From contig NZ_CP158190.1 in assembly GCF_040250305.1 (NCBI RefSeq), forward strand, positions 4,124,001 to 4,188,000: a DNA stretch of 64,000 nucleotides. Reading direction: 5' to 3'. The notes below the pieces were generated by a model. That model was not told where the DNA came from, did no database searches, and saw only the letters and a program-made list of their open reading frames with translations. The DNA comes from Peribacillus frigoritolerans (GTDB lineage Bacteria; Bacillota; Bacilli; Bacillales; DSM-1321). Positions within the stretch are counted from its first letter, which is position 1; every line of letters begins with the position of its first letter. Positions 54,990 through 63,060 of the stretch are shown here, piece after piece. The translations under genes and the position numbers were made by a program.

Positions 54990-55844
54990 TTAATTCACTC
55001 CCAATGATTGTTTTTGATTGACCATTTCAAGGCAATTGCTTGTATCATTGCATTGGAAATACGTTTCACCTGATTCCTCATCAACAAGTTCATCCAAAAA
55101 CACATCATTGGACCCGCAGAGAATGCAAGCATGATTTGCAAAGGACTCGATTTCAAATTCATAATCATCAAATGCCAAAGATGATACATTTGTATATGGG
55201 GGTACTGCATATACCTTTTTCTCCCTGCCTGCACCTAACAAAATGAGAGCTTCATTACCGTCCAGCTTGGCATTATCGAATCTTGGTATTGGACTTGGTG
55301 CCATGACATACCTGTCGTGAACCATCACCGGATGGTCTGCATCCGTCGCCATTATTCCGTACTTCATAATTTGTTCAAATAACATAAGCCATGCTCCGCT
55401 ATACTCTCTCTCAGCATGCAGCTTTTTCGTTTCATGTTCGCTCGGCTCAAAATTCCTTAAAGGTTCCGGTAACGGAACTTGAAGAATTAAAATCTGGTCT
55501 CGTTGCAGCGGCACTTCCGGCACCCTATGTCTTGACTGGATTAAAGAGGCTTCTTTTGTGCGATCCGTTGTCCTTACCCCAGTGGTATCAGATACGAGTT
55601 TTTTTATGTTAACGGCATTAACGGATTCATCCGATCCTTGGTCGATCACCTTAAGGACGTCATCCTTTCCGATCAATGACAATGTCAACTGCAAGCCGCC
55701 CGTGCCCCAACCTCTTCCTATCGGCATTTCCCTTGAAGCGAATGGGACTTGATAACCGGGAATGGCAATCGCCTTCAGTGTTGCCCTTCTTATTTCCCGT
55801 TTCGACCCTTCATCAAAGAATGCAAAATTATAAGTCTTATTCAT
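54990..55844 (-). CDS. phnJ: PhnJ, carbon-phosphorus lyase (radical SAM)
   Basis: 284 residues from ATG 55844 (GGAGG 9 nt upstream). AIPGYQVPFASREMP with Gly30 at the glycyl-radical position, GWGTGGLQLTLS, and C-terminal cluster motif Cys-x2-Cys-x21-Cys-x5-Cys (CILC near residue 243, NDTSNC at the end), identical in spacing to E. coli PhnJ. Splits the C-P bond of ribose-phosphonate to ribose-1,2-cyclic-phosphate-5-phosphate and alkane. Overlaps phnI by 8 bp. Confidence 0.96.
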   Translation of the reverse strand: MNKTYNFAFFDEGSKREIRRATLKAIAIPGYQVPFASREMPIGRGWGTGGLQLTLSLIGKDDVLKVIDQGSDESVNAVNIKKLVSDTTGVRTTDRTKEASLIQSRHRVPEVPLQRDQILILQVPLPEPLRNFEPSEHETKKLHAEREYSGAWLMLFEQIMKYGIMATDADHPVMVHDRYVMAPSPIPRFDNAKLDGNEALILLGAGREKKVYAVPPYTNVSSLAFDDYEFEIESFANHACILCGSNDVFLDELVDEESGETYFQCNDTSNCLEMVNQKQSLGVN

Positions 55845-56973
55845 GCAATCCAACCTCCTGCTCTGTGGTCTTATCTTTTGACTTCCGAATGCTATCAAGC
55901 TTGGATTGGAACGTAACGTAATGAGGCATCTTCAAATGGGAAATGAAACCCGTTGATTCCACTGAATCTATATGATAAAGAACGAATTCCTCGTTGTGAC
56001 TTGGAAACTCCTTGTTTGGTTTTTCCAGACAATTATCCAAGATGCCCATTGCGATTGCTTTCGTTTCATTTTGTCCCATGCACATGCCATAGCCAACTTC
56101 AAACTCTATTTCTTTTTTGCCTTGTTCTTTCTCTACCGTAAGCGGAATGAGCATCTCTACCTCGGTTGCTGTGAAGTCCCCAATATAATAGCTATCTTCC
56201 TCTTGCCCTTCGTCCAGCAGCGGGTGATCGAGATGGATGGGCAGCTGTCCTACGCGCAGCTCCCCTACTGTCGGGTGCAGTGCACCATATCCACGGATGA
56301 CTGCATAAGCAAGTGATGTCACTGCACCGGTTTGGCCTCTTGTTAAAATTTGCAGGCGTTCACTCCGCATTGAAGGAAACTCCAGACTTTTCCTTGTCAC
56401 ATCCCCAGGCTGCAAATCATTGTTTTCACAGCTTGCTAATAAGCCTTCACTTCTTAAGTAGTCCAAAACTTTAGGCAGGGAGTTTAAATCAGCCATATCG
56501 TTCTGATATTCTGTTGAATGATCTTCCTCTTGAAAAGCCCGTAACCAATCTTGAATGCTTATATCCGATTCATTTTCCAGCTCCGAATCTAGTAACCGAT
56601 GCGTATAATCGGTCGTGGCACCTAAAATCTGTCCGCCAGGTACATCCTTAAAACTCGCTGAAATCCGCCGTTCCACTTTCATATTTTCAGAACTGATCAC
56701 CCGTGAAACATGTTTTCGCGGCAAAGTGGATCGATAGGCTCTCAAGAGGAAAACAGCTTCTTCCGGATTGCCTTCAGCCTGTTTAATGGCAAGTGCAGCC
56801 AGTGATTGATCATACAAACTGCTTTCTGACATAACCTGATCAATCAATCCTCTCATCCCGGCTTCTATCTTATGCAGCTCTATAGCCGTCCCTTTTTTGA
56901 CCCGTTCATACTTTAAGCGTTTGATGGATTCCTCAATCGCCTTTGTTCCGCCCTTCACTGCAACATATCCCAT
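55837..56973 (-). CDS. phnI: PhnI, C-P lyase core subunit (nucleosidase-type)
   Basis: 378 residues. Typical opening MGYVAVKGGTKAIEES and later VSRVISSENMKVERRISASF and GYGALHPTVGELRVGQLP. PhnI with G, H and L displaces adenine from ATP to attach the phosphonate to ribose triphosphate. Overlaps phnH by 19 bp and phnJ by 8 bp, evidence for tight coupling in one complex. Confidence 0.94.
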   Translation of the reverse strand: MGYVAVKGGTKAIEESIKRLKYERVKKGTAIELHKIEAGMRGLIDQVMSESSLYDQSLAALAIKQAEGNPEEAVFLLRAYRSTLPRKHVSRVISSENMKVERRISASFKDVPGGQILGATTDYTHRLLDSELENESDISIQDWLRAFQEEDHSTEYQNDMADLNSLPKVLDYLRSEGLLASCENNDLQPGDVTRKSLEFPSMRSERLQILTRGQTGAVTSLAYAVIRGYGALHPTVGELRVGQLPIHLDHPLLDEGQEEDSYYIGDFTATEVEMLIPLTVEKEQGKKEIEFEVGYGMCMGQNETKAIAMGILDNCLEKPNKEFPSHNEEFVLYHIDSVESTGFISHLKMPHYVTFQSKLDSIRKSKDKTTEQEVGLHE

Positions 56974-57572
56974 ATAATCTCACCCCCATTTTCTTTGATT
57001 TGAGTCGTTCTCGGTAAAGCTATTAAACGATCTTGTTGATCAACAAAATACATATCGATTCCTAACGGGAATTCTATGTTTTTTTCGTTCCTTGCACCAA
57101 GCCAGGCGGAGACATTCGGGAGGCTTATGAAAGATTCCTCTTGAATTCCCGGTCCAGAAAGGATCATTGAGTCCCCTTTCGTCACATCCGGTACTTCTAG
57201 AATGATCATCGCCGATTCATGAGGGTTCAATAGATTTCCTACCTTTGCTTTATTCAGTGCTTCCTTCATTTGCTCGTCGGAGGCATCATGTAAAATAAAG
57301 ATAAAATCCGCTTCCGGCAAATCGACAGGCTTTGAATAAGTAAGCTGATTAATCATTCTTGACACCGCCTCCTCCTCCTTTGCAATGACCTTAAAAGTCA
57401 CTTCAGGGTCAAGTACAGTAAGTGCAAGCAGGATAGTAGAAGATAAGCATTCCATTTGAACATCCAATGTCTTGGCTTCCCTATCCAAAACCATTAAAGT
57501 TCCAGGTCTTGAAGTCGCCGTTACAAGCTTTCTATAAACAGTTTGTATATCATGAACTACATCCAAATTCAT
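56955..57572 (-). CDS. phnH: PhnH, C-P lyase core subunit
   Basis: 205 residues; HDIQTVYRKLVTATSRPGTLM at the N-terminus is the family start, then a GPGIQ motif in SMILSGPGIQ. Non-enzymatic subunit of the PhnGHIJ core. 14 bp after phnG and overlapping phnI. Confidence 0.93.
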   Translation of the reverse strand: MNLDVVHDIQTVYRKLVTATSRPGTLMVLDREAKTLDVQMECLSSTILLALTVLDPEVTFKVIAKEEEAVSRMINQLTYSKPVDLPEADFIFILHDASDEQMKEALNKAKVGNLLNPHESAMIILEVPDVTKGDSMILSGPGIQEESFISLPNVSAWLGARNEKNIEFPLGIDMYFVDQQDRLIALPRTTQIKENGGEIIWDMLQ

Positions 57573-57586
57573 TGCTTTCCCCCCTC

Positions 57587-58012
57587 TTATTGAACATCCA
57601 TTGTTTCAAAATTAACCTTGGTTCTTAAGATTGATCGATTCAGCTCTTGAAGATTTTTCTGTATATTTTTCTTCTCATTTTCTAAAACATGTGACCATAA
57701 TCTTGTTTCGCCAAGGTCAGCCTCATAAGCGGCATCAATGATCGCTAAACTATGCGCCAGTTCTTCCCGATGTCCCTTAACGATACCAATCCCGATTGAA
57801 TCCTGGATTTGTACCGTGCATTCAGTCACCAGCATTTCCCCTAGATAAAACAAGCTCTTTTTTGCCGTTTCCCTTGTCTTTAGCAACACGAGGGCACTCT
57901 CTGGCTTTTGAATGACGGTAACTTTATATTTCATTGCTATTTCCTTGGCAAATTCCTTCGCAATGTCCTCAGAGCCTTGAATCAAAATCTCGGTTCTTTC
58001 CCTTCTTCTCAT
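57587..58012 (-). CDS. phnG: PhnG, C-P lyase core subunit
   Basis: 141 residues from ATG 58012 (GGAGG 8 nt upstream), matching the MRRRERTEILI start of Gram-positive PhnG. The frame is open to TTG 58072, but that lies upstream of the predicted transcript start. Contains GEMLVTECTVQI. First gene of phnGHIJKML, preceded by a Pho box. Confidence 0.92.
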   Translation of the reverse strand: MRRRERTEILIQGSEDIAKEFAKEIAMKYKVTVIQKPESALVLLKTRETAKKSLFYLGEMLVTECTVQIQDSIGIGIVKGHREELAHSLAIIDAAYEADLGETRLWSHVLENEKKNIQKNLQELNRSILRTKVNFETMDVQ

Positions 58013-58054
58013 TCCAATGGCCTCCAAATGTTTTAGTTTCAAGCTAACATCTTC

Positions 58055-58060
58055 ACTGTA
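58055..58060 (-). promoter_or_regulatory. Candidate -10 of the phnG promoter
   Basis: Minus-strand TACAGT, 11 nt beyond the last Pho hexamer; gives a transcript start near 58048. Confidence 0.5.
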
Positions 58061-58071
58061 TCTTGTTGCCA

Positions 58072-58108
58072 AGTGAACGTACGTTAAGAAAGAGTAAATC
58101 TTTGTATG
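58072..58108 (-). promoter_or_regulatory. PhoP box upstream of phnGHIJKML
   Basis: Minus-strand hexamers CATACA, TTTACT, TTAACG, TTCACT with starts 10, 11 and 10 bp apart. Three match TTHACA at 5 of 6 positions. Confidence 0.65.
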
Positions 58109-58145
58109 AAATTTGTTAAAGCCGGGCCTGCACTATTCAAATTTC

Positions 58146-58272
58146 GTGCTTCACTCGTGAATTCGGAGCATTTACTCGTGAGTTCCGTACTTTTACTCGT
58201 GAATTCGGGACATTTACTCGTGAGTTTCGTACTTTTACTCGTGAATTCAGGGCATTTACTAGTGAATTCGAC
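58146..58272. repeat. Tandem array of six 21-bp units
   Basis: The motif ACTCGTGA (last copy ACTAGTGA) recurs at 58153, 58174, 58195, 58216, 58237 and 58258. Units alternate between GAATTCGG- and GAGTTCCG/TTCG-type, giving a 42-bp higher order. In one plus frame it would read TREFxxF heptads, with no start codon. Lies between the GntR regulator and the phnG Pho box. Confidence 0.92.
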
Positions 58273-58293
58273 CGATATCTAGAATGGAAGTTT

Positions 58294-58995
58294 TTATATA
58301 ACATATGTGAAACAATCGCTCCGATAGATTATGTTCGTGTGCTCAAGGACTTGATTGCTCCGCTTATCCCGGCATAATGATTCTACTTGCAAAAGTGGAA
58401 TTAAACTTGAACACTGCAAAATATCCCGTTCGAATAGAGTGGGAAAAATCACATTCAGCGTGCTCCTGCTGGATCCGAATTCTACAAAGCCACGCTGCCG
58501 ATAATATTGAAACATGGAGGTTATATCCGGACCGTCCTTTTCTATTTCAGGAAATGTTGATTTTGCTACAAAAGATGTATGAAGAGCAATCGGGAAATCG
58601 TCCATTAACCTAAGCCTGCCAATTTTAAAGACCTTGTCATCACTTTCCACCCCAAGGCTTTGAAAGATCTTCTGATCATAAAAAATTTCTTCGCAAAAAA
58701 TAGTACTCGTTTGAAAGGAAAACTGAAATTCTTTCATTTTCTCGGTGAAACTAACATCTCCGGATAGAATTAACGGAATTTGTTTTTTTGTTTCCTGGAC
58801 ATAACTTCCCTTACCTTGCTTTGAATAGATAAAGCCTAAATCTTGAAGCTGCTCATATGCCTTCCTGACAACCATTCTTGGTACATTAAATTGATCGGCG
58901 AGTATATGCTCTGAAGGTAACTTTTTATCCAATTGAAAGGTCCCACTCTTAATTTCAGATATCAAATGATCCACTAAAAAGTTTTTTTCCGCCAA
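58294..58995 (-). CDS. GntR-family regulator with UTRA domain (PhnF-like)
   Basis: 233 residues from TTG 58995 (GGGGG 7 nt upstream), the length expected for HutC/PhnF proteins. Winged helix at residues ~10-70 (KLPSEHILADQFNVPRMVVRKAY), then UTRA ligand domain (VFKIGRLRLMDDFPIALHTSFV; QVLEHTNIIYRSDCF). Probably represses phn genes until phosphonate or a phosphorylated metabolite is sensed; it is upstream of phnG in the same direction. Symbol left open, as only context suggests PhnF. Confidence 0.85.
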   Translation of the reverse strand: MAEKNFLVDHLISEIKSGTFQLDKKLPSEHILADQFNVPRMVVRKAYEQLQDLGFIYSKQGKGSYVQETKKQIPLILSGDVSFTEKMKEFQFSFQTSTIFCEEIFYDQKIFQSLGVESDDKVFKIGRLRLMDDFPIALHTSFVAKSTFPEIEKDGPDITSMFQYYRQRGFVEFGSSRSTLNVIFPTLFERDILQCSSLIPLLQVESLCRDKRSNQVLEHTNIIYRSDCFTYVI

Positions 58996-59095
58996 CAGAA
59001 ATCCCCCTTTACATATTCGATCTGCATAATACCCATTTTTCCTTGTTAATGTCAGTGTAATGAGCAAATATGAAGCTACCATGATTTTCTTGTAA

Positions 59096-59121
59096 AAAAA
59101 AAAGTCCTGGTCAATTACCAG
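59096..59121 (-). terminator. Terminator of the PHP phosphoesterase gene
   Basis: CTGGT-CAATT-ACCAG hairpin followed by a U10+ run on the minus strand, 127 bp after the gene. Confidence 0.75.
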
Positions 59122-59247
59122 AACAAAAGAAATACTTATCATATGAATCTTTTCAATACATCCTCCTGCATTGTTCAGTCTTTCAAATGGCTTATCCAGC
59201 ATATTTAGCAGGCCGCTTTCACAGCAAGATTCCTGGTTTAATGAACA

Positions 59248-60105
59248 TCATTTAATGGCCATGCTTTTTTTCCTTAATTTCAAAGCATCCACACATTCCT
59301 TTCCTGGGCTCATACTGCCAAGACGAATCGGCTTCTCCCCATAATCTCCATGAAAATCCGAACCTCCTGTCTTAATGAGATTATATTGATCTGCATATGA
59401 AATCGCTCTTTCCTCTTCTGCATGCCCATGATGAGGGTGAAGAACTTCAATCCCTTCAAGCCCTGCTTCTACAAGCTCTGGAATAATTTCGAAGCTCCCG
59501 TATTGACCAGGGTGAGCAAGGACCGGCACGCCTCCGGCAGCACGAATCGCCTTTACAGCAAGAATGGCATCCACATACTCCATAGGAATGAAGGCAATGC
59601 CTGGCTCTTCTCCATTTTGGCCGCGACTGAAGATCTTCTTATACAAATCTCCATAGATGGAATCCGTATACCCCGATTCCCGCAGCGCTAGCATAATATG
59701 CTGTTTATAAACACCGGTTCCTCCCCTGAATTTAGTAACCTGATCCCAAGTTATTCGATAGCCTGCATTGATTAGTCGTTCCACCATTTTTTCAGAAGCT
59801 GCATTCCTTTTTTCAATCAATGGATTACAAAGCTCCTCAAGTGCCTTATGACCAGGCTCAACAAAATAGCCCAAAATATGTACACGCCTGCCTCTTGCAA
59901 AGTCATAACCAGAAACTTCTATACCAGGGATGATTTCAATTCCTATTTCCTTTCCCCGTTCCACCATCTCTTGCAATCTTATCGTTGTATCATGATTTGT
60001 AATTGCTAAATGACCAATGCTCTCCCTTTTTGCCACCTCCAATAGTTCTTCAAAAGAACTGGAACCATCTGAAATGTTCGTATGACAATGCAATTCAACC
60101 TTCAT
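59248..60105 (-). CDS. PHP-domain phosphoesterase, probable C-P lyase cyclic phosphate hydrolase
   Basis: 285 residues. PHP metal motifs: VELHCHTNISDGSSSFEELL, AITNHDTT, IPGIEVSGYD, VPVLAHPGQYG, and GGSDFHGD. The PHP enzyme called PhnPP in C-P lyase clusters of other Gram-positives opens 5-phosphoribosyl 1,2-cyclic phosphate; PhnP and PhnN are absent from this locus, so this is the best candidate for that step. A Pho-box-like element lies before it. Generic PHP phosphatase (YciV type) is the alternative. Confidence 0.8.
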   Translation of the reverse strand: MKVELHCHTNISDGSSSFEELLEVAKRESIGHLAITNHDTTIRLQEMVERGKEIGIEIIPGIEVSGYDFARGRRVHILGYFVEPGHKALEELCNPLIEKRNAASEKMVERLINAGYRITWDQVTKFRGGTGVYKQHIMLALRESGYTDSIYGDLYKKIFSRGQNGEEPGIAFIPMEYVDAILAVKAIRAAGGVPVLAHPGQYGSFEIIPELVEAGLEGIEVLHPHHGHAEEERAISYADQYNLIKTGGSDFHGDYGEKPIRLGSMSPGKECVDALKLRKKSMAIK

Positions 60106-60166
60106 GCCAATCCCCCCATTCTTTTTTGTTGCCTATTATCATTTTAACTTAGTGCCATGTCGGTCT

Positions 60167-60201
60167 CGTTAAGAAGATGTAAAAAAACGTAAAGGTGTAA
60201 A
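60167..60201 (-). promoter_or_regulatory. PhoP box upstream of the PHP gene
   Basis: Minus-strand TTTACA, TTTACG, TTTACA, TTAACG with starts 8, 10 and 11 bp apart. Two are perfect TTHACA matches. Confidence 0.6.
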
Positions 60202-60255
60202 CGTCATACAAATTGGTGAAAATACTTAAGTATTTCAGGCTGTAGACAAAAAAAT

Positions 60256-60897
60256 CCAGTTGATTTCAGAAATCCGCTCCCTTACCGCCGACTGTCTGCC
60301 AAGCCGCATCAAAGTAAACGTCTCCGGGGTCTCGGCTAGCCAGTTATTCGGCAGGAGTGTCGCGAATTTCTTCCATCCATTAAGGAGTACAGGAAAAAAA
60401 CATGAAAGATAAACTAGTCTTAAACATGGTTTAGATGAGCCCGGCCTGCAGTTTTTTCTTTTAAAAATTCCAGTTGATTTCAGAAATCCGCTCCCTTTCC
60501 GCCGACTGTCTGCCAAGCCTCCTCGACGCAAGCGTCTGTGGGGTCTCGGCTAGCCAGTTATTCGGCAGGAGTGTCGCAAATTTCTTCCATCCATTAAGGA
60601 GTACAGGAAAAAAACATGAAGGATAAACTAGTCTTAAACATGGTTTAGATGAGCCCGGCCTGCAGTTTTTTCTTTTAAAAATTCCAGTTGATTTCAGAAA
60701 TCCGCTCCCTTTCCGCCGACTGTCTGCCAAGCCTCCTCGACGCAAGCGTCTGTGGGGTCTCGGCTAGCCAGTTATTCGGCAGGAGTGTCGCAAATTTCTT
60801 CCATCCATTAAGGAGTACAGGAAAAAAACATGAAAGATAAACTAGTCTTAAACATGGTTTAGATGAGCCCGGCCTGCAGTTTTTTCTTTTAAAACAC
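60256..60897. repeat. Three tandem copies of a 214-bp repeat
   Basis: Copies begin at 60256, 60470 and 60684 with CCAGTTGATTTCAG and end at CTTTTAAAA. Copies 2 and 3 are nearly identical; copy 1 differs in the centre. Each holds a GC-rich half related to the family at 60901 but in opposite orientation, and an AT-rich half ending GAGCCCGGCCTGCAG. Translated frames across it are not believed to be genes. Confidence 0.9.
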
Positions 60898-60900
60898 AAA

Positions 60901-61021
60901 GTTGATTGGAACGGAAGGCGCGAGACTCCTGCGGGAAAAGCGTGGCATGGGAGACCCCGCAGGCGCGCCGAGGAGGCTCCCGCCCGCCCGCGGAAGGCGA
61001 GTGCCTGAAGTGGAAATCAAC
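60901..61021. repeat. GC-rich repeat, full-length copy
   Basis: GTTGATTGGAACGGAAGGCG to GTGGAAATCAAC, with inner inverted arms CCTGCGGG / CCCGCAGG and the palindrome GGCGCGCC. Confidence 0.85.
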
Positions 61022-61105
61022 GTTCCCATTTTACAAACCCACAAAAAAATGTTGGCAAACAAATATTATCTAGTTTGTAGACAAAAGGGTTCTAAATAAA
61101 ACAAA

Positions 61106-61169
61106 GTTAATTGGAACGGAAGGTACGAGACTCCTGCGGGAAAAGCGAGTGCCTGAAGTGGAAATCAAC
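61106..61169. repeat. GC-rich repeat, internally deleted copy
   Basis: 64 bp; lacks the ~57-bp centre between AAAAGCG and GAGTGCC of the neighbouring full copy. The two ~75-bp spacers (61022-61105 and 61170-61256) are themselves near-identical. Confidence 0.85.
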
Positions 61170-61256
61170 GTTCCCATTTTACAAACCCACAAAAAAATGT
61201 TGGCAAACAAATATTATCCAGTTTGTAGATAAAGAAGACCTATCTTTTAACACAAA

Positions 61257-61371
61257 GATGATTGGAACGGTAGGCACGAGACTCCTGCGGGAAAAGCGTG
61301 GCATGAGAGACCCAGCAGGCGCGCCGAGGAGACTCCCGCCCGCGGAAAGCGAGTGCCGGAGTGGAAATCAT
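61257..61371. repeat. GC-rich repeat, third copy
   Basis: Full-length copy with a few differences (GATGATTGG, GAGACTCCCGCC). Confidence 0.85.
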
Positions 61372-61453
61372 TTTCGTTGTCTATTTCGCTTCCTATCCTG
61401 TTACGGATTTTCCATCTAGCTGAAATAAAATCAAAATAAAACCAATAAAAATT

Positions 61454-61482
61454 TTGACTTACTGTCAAAAATGATGTACATT
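61454..61482 (+). promoter_or_regulatory. Sigma-A promoter of guaC
   Basis: TTGACT, 17-nt spacer, TACATT. Confidence 0.65.
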
Positions 61483-61488
61483 ACCTAA

Positions 61489-61530
61489 TGGGCGAACAAT
61501 TTTTATTAAAAAAGACAAAAATATTCGTAT
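61489..61530. promoter_or_regulatory. Possible PurR box pair
   Basis: CGAACAAT at 61493-61500 and an inverted ATATTCG at 61521-61527, separated by about two turns. Resembles the paired PurR boxes (WWWNCGAACNNT) of Bacillus purine genes. Confidence 0.4.
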
Positions 61531-61545
61531 ATAGAGGTGCATAAC

Positions 61546-62529
61546 ATGGAAAACGTGTTTGATTATGAAGATATTCAATTAATTCCTGCAAAATGTGTAG
61601 TAAATAGCCGTTCTGAGTGTGATACATCCGTTACTCTAGGTAAACATACATTCAAGTTACCTGTAGTACCTGCCAATATGCAAACGATCATTGATGAAAA
61701 GATTGCCATTTACTTGGCTGAAAACGGTTACTTTTATGTAATGCATCGTTTTGAGCCAGAAAAACGACTGACTTTCATTAAAGACATGCATTCAAGAGAA
61801 TTGATCGCTTCAATCAGTGTCGGCGTTAAAGAAGAAGAATACGGATTCATCGAACAATTATCGAATGACAACATTGTGCCTGAATACATTACGATAGATA
61901 TTGCACACGGACATTCCAATGCCGTGATAAAGATGATACAGCATATTAAAAAACATTTACCTGAAAGTTTTGTCATTGCAGGAAATGTGGGAACTCCTGA
62001 AGCGGTACGTGAATTGGAACATGCCGGTGCAGATGCTACAAAGGTGGGCATTGGACCAGGGAAAGTATGCATCACTAAAATCAAGACTGGATTTGGAACA
62101 GGCGGCTGGCAATTAGCTGCACTTCGCTGGTGTGCAAAAGCGGCAAGCAAGCCAATCATTGCTGACGGCGGCATTCGCACAAACGGTGATATTGCCAAAT
62201 CAGTTAGGTTTGGAGCTTCGATGGTCATGATCGGATCACTATTTGCCGGACATGAAGAATCTCCAGGTCAAACGATCGAGAAAGATGGAAAAGCCTTTAA
62301 AGAATACTTTGGTTCAGCTTCTGAATTCCAAAAAGGTGAAAAGAAAAACGTTGAAGGCAAAAAGATGTTTGTCGAGCACAAAGGATCTTTGGAAGATACG
62401 TTGAAGGAAATGGAACAAGATCTTCAGTCTTCCATTTCATATGCAGGCGGAACCAAGTTGGAAGCCATCAGGAACGTGGATTATGTGGTCGTAAAGAATT
62501 CAATCTTTAACGGTGACAAAGTTTATTAA
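61546..62529 (+). CDS. guaC: GMP reductase
   Basis: 327 residues from ATG 61546 (AGAGGTG 6 nt upstream; GTG 61537 is part of that site). IMPDH/GMPR barrel with catalytic Cys in [11 protein letters not shown] near residue 180, [14 protein letters not shown] and [12 protein letters not shown]. Converts GMP to IMP with NADPH. Monocistronic. Confidence 0.96.
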   Translation: MENVFDYEDIQLIPAKCVVNSRSECDTSVTLGKHTFKLPVVPANMQTIIDEKIAIYLAENGYFYVMHRFEPEKRLTFIKDMHSRELIASISVGVKEEEYGFIEQLSNDNIVPEYITIDIAHGHSNAVIKMIQHIKKHLPESFVIAGNVGTPEAVRELEHAGADATKVGIGPGKVCITKIKTGFGTGGWQLAALRWCAKAASKPIIADGGIRTNGDIAKSVRFGASMVMIGSLFAGHEESPGQTIEKDGKAFKEYFGSASEFQKGEKKNVEGKKMFVEHKGSLEDTLKEMEQDLQSSISYAGGTKLEAIRNVDYVVVKNSIFNGDKVY

Positions 62530-62546
62530 GAAGGAACGTAATAAAG

Positions 62547-62579
62547 AACGGCCTAATCAATGGATTAGGCCGTTTTTTA
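62547..62579. terminator. Terminator of guaC (and of phnA)
   Basis: AACGGCCTAATC / GATTAGGCCGTT hairpin, U6 on the plus strand. Confidence 0.88.
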
Positions 62580-62582
62580 TCA

Positions 62583-62924
62583 TTATACCTTTTTAACAAA
62601 TTGGGATTTTAATTTCATTGCACCAAAACCATCAATCTTGCAATCAATATCATGATCTCCATCAACTAGACGGATGCTTTTGACTTTAGTGCCCATTTTT
62701 AAGACGGATGAGCTCCCTTTCACTTTAAGGTCCTTGATTACCGTAACGGTATCACCATCATTCAAGGTATTTCCATTAGCATCTTTGATAACCTTCTTTT
62801 GATCACCATTTTCGTTTTCCGCTTCCATCGTCCACTCATGGGCGCATTCCGGGCAAACAAAAAGACTTCCGTCTTCGTATGTATATTCTGAATCACATGC
62901 AGGGCAATTAGGAAAATCAGGCAT
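62583..62924 (-). CDS. phnA: PhnA/YjdM-family zinc-ribbon protein
   Basis: 113 residues from ATG 62924 (GGAGG upstream). N-terminal zinc ribbon with CPACDSEY and CPECAHEW, then the PhnA core ([30 protein letters not shown]). The name is historical and the protein is not a C-P lyase component; role unknown. Its closeness to the phn cluster is probably fortuitous. Confidence 0.92.
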   Translation of the reverse strand: MPDFPNCPACDSEYTYEDGSLFVCPECAHEWTMEAENENGDQKKVIKDANGNTLNDGDTVTVIKDLKVKGSSSVLKMGTKVKSIRLVDGDHDIDCKIDGFGAMKLKSQFVKKV

Positions 62925-63060
62925 AAATTCACTTCCTCCATTCATTATGCCAATTTTAATATAATAATGGTTTACACACAACCAGTAGTCTATTACCTCC
63001 CCTCCTCTAGAACCTATAAAGGTTTTACTATATACTTTTAAGAAAAAGCTGGAAAGTGCG

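Noticed and set aside
58013..58072. TTG at 58072 as the phnG start
   Set aside because: No binding site and it lies upstream of the predicted transcription start; ATG 58012 has both.
60235..60899. Three similar 74- to 98-codon minus-strand frames with the same protein sequence
   Set aside because: They are translations of the 214-bp tandem repeat, lack binding sites and differ only as the repeat units do.
60241..61371. CRISPR array
   Set aside because: Units are 64-214 bp and tandem or with identical spacers; no cas genes.
60902..61419. Two plus-strand frames of 65 and 102 codons
   Set aside because: They run through the GC-rich repeats and spacers; no start signals.
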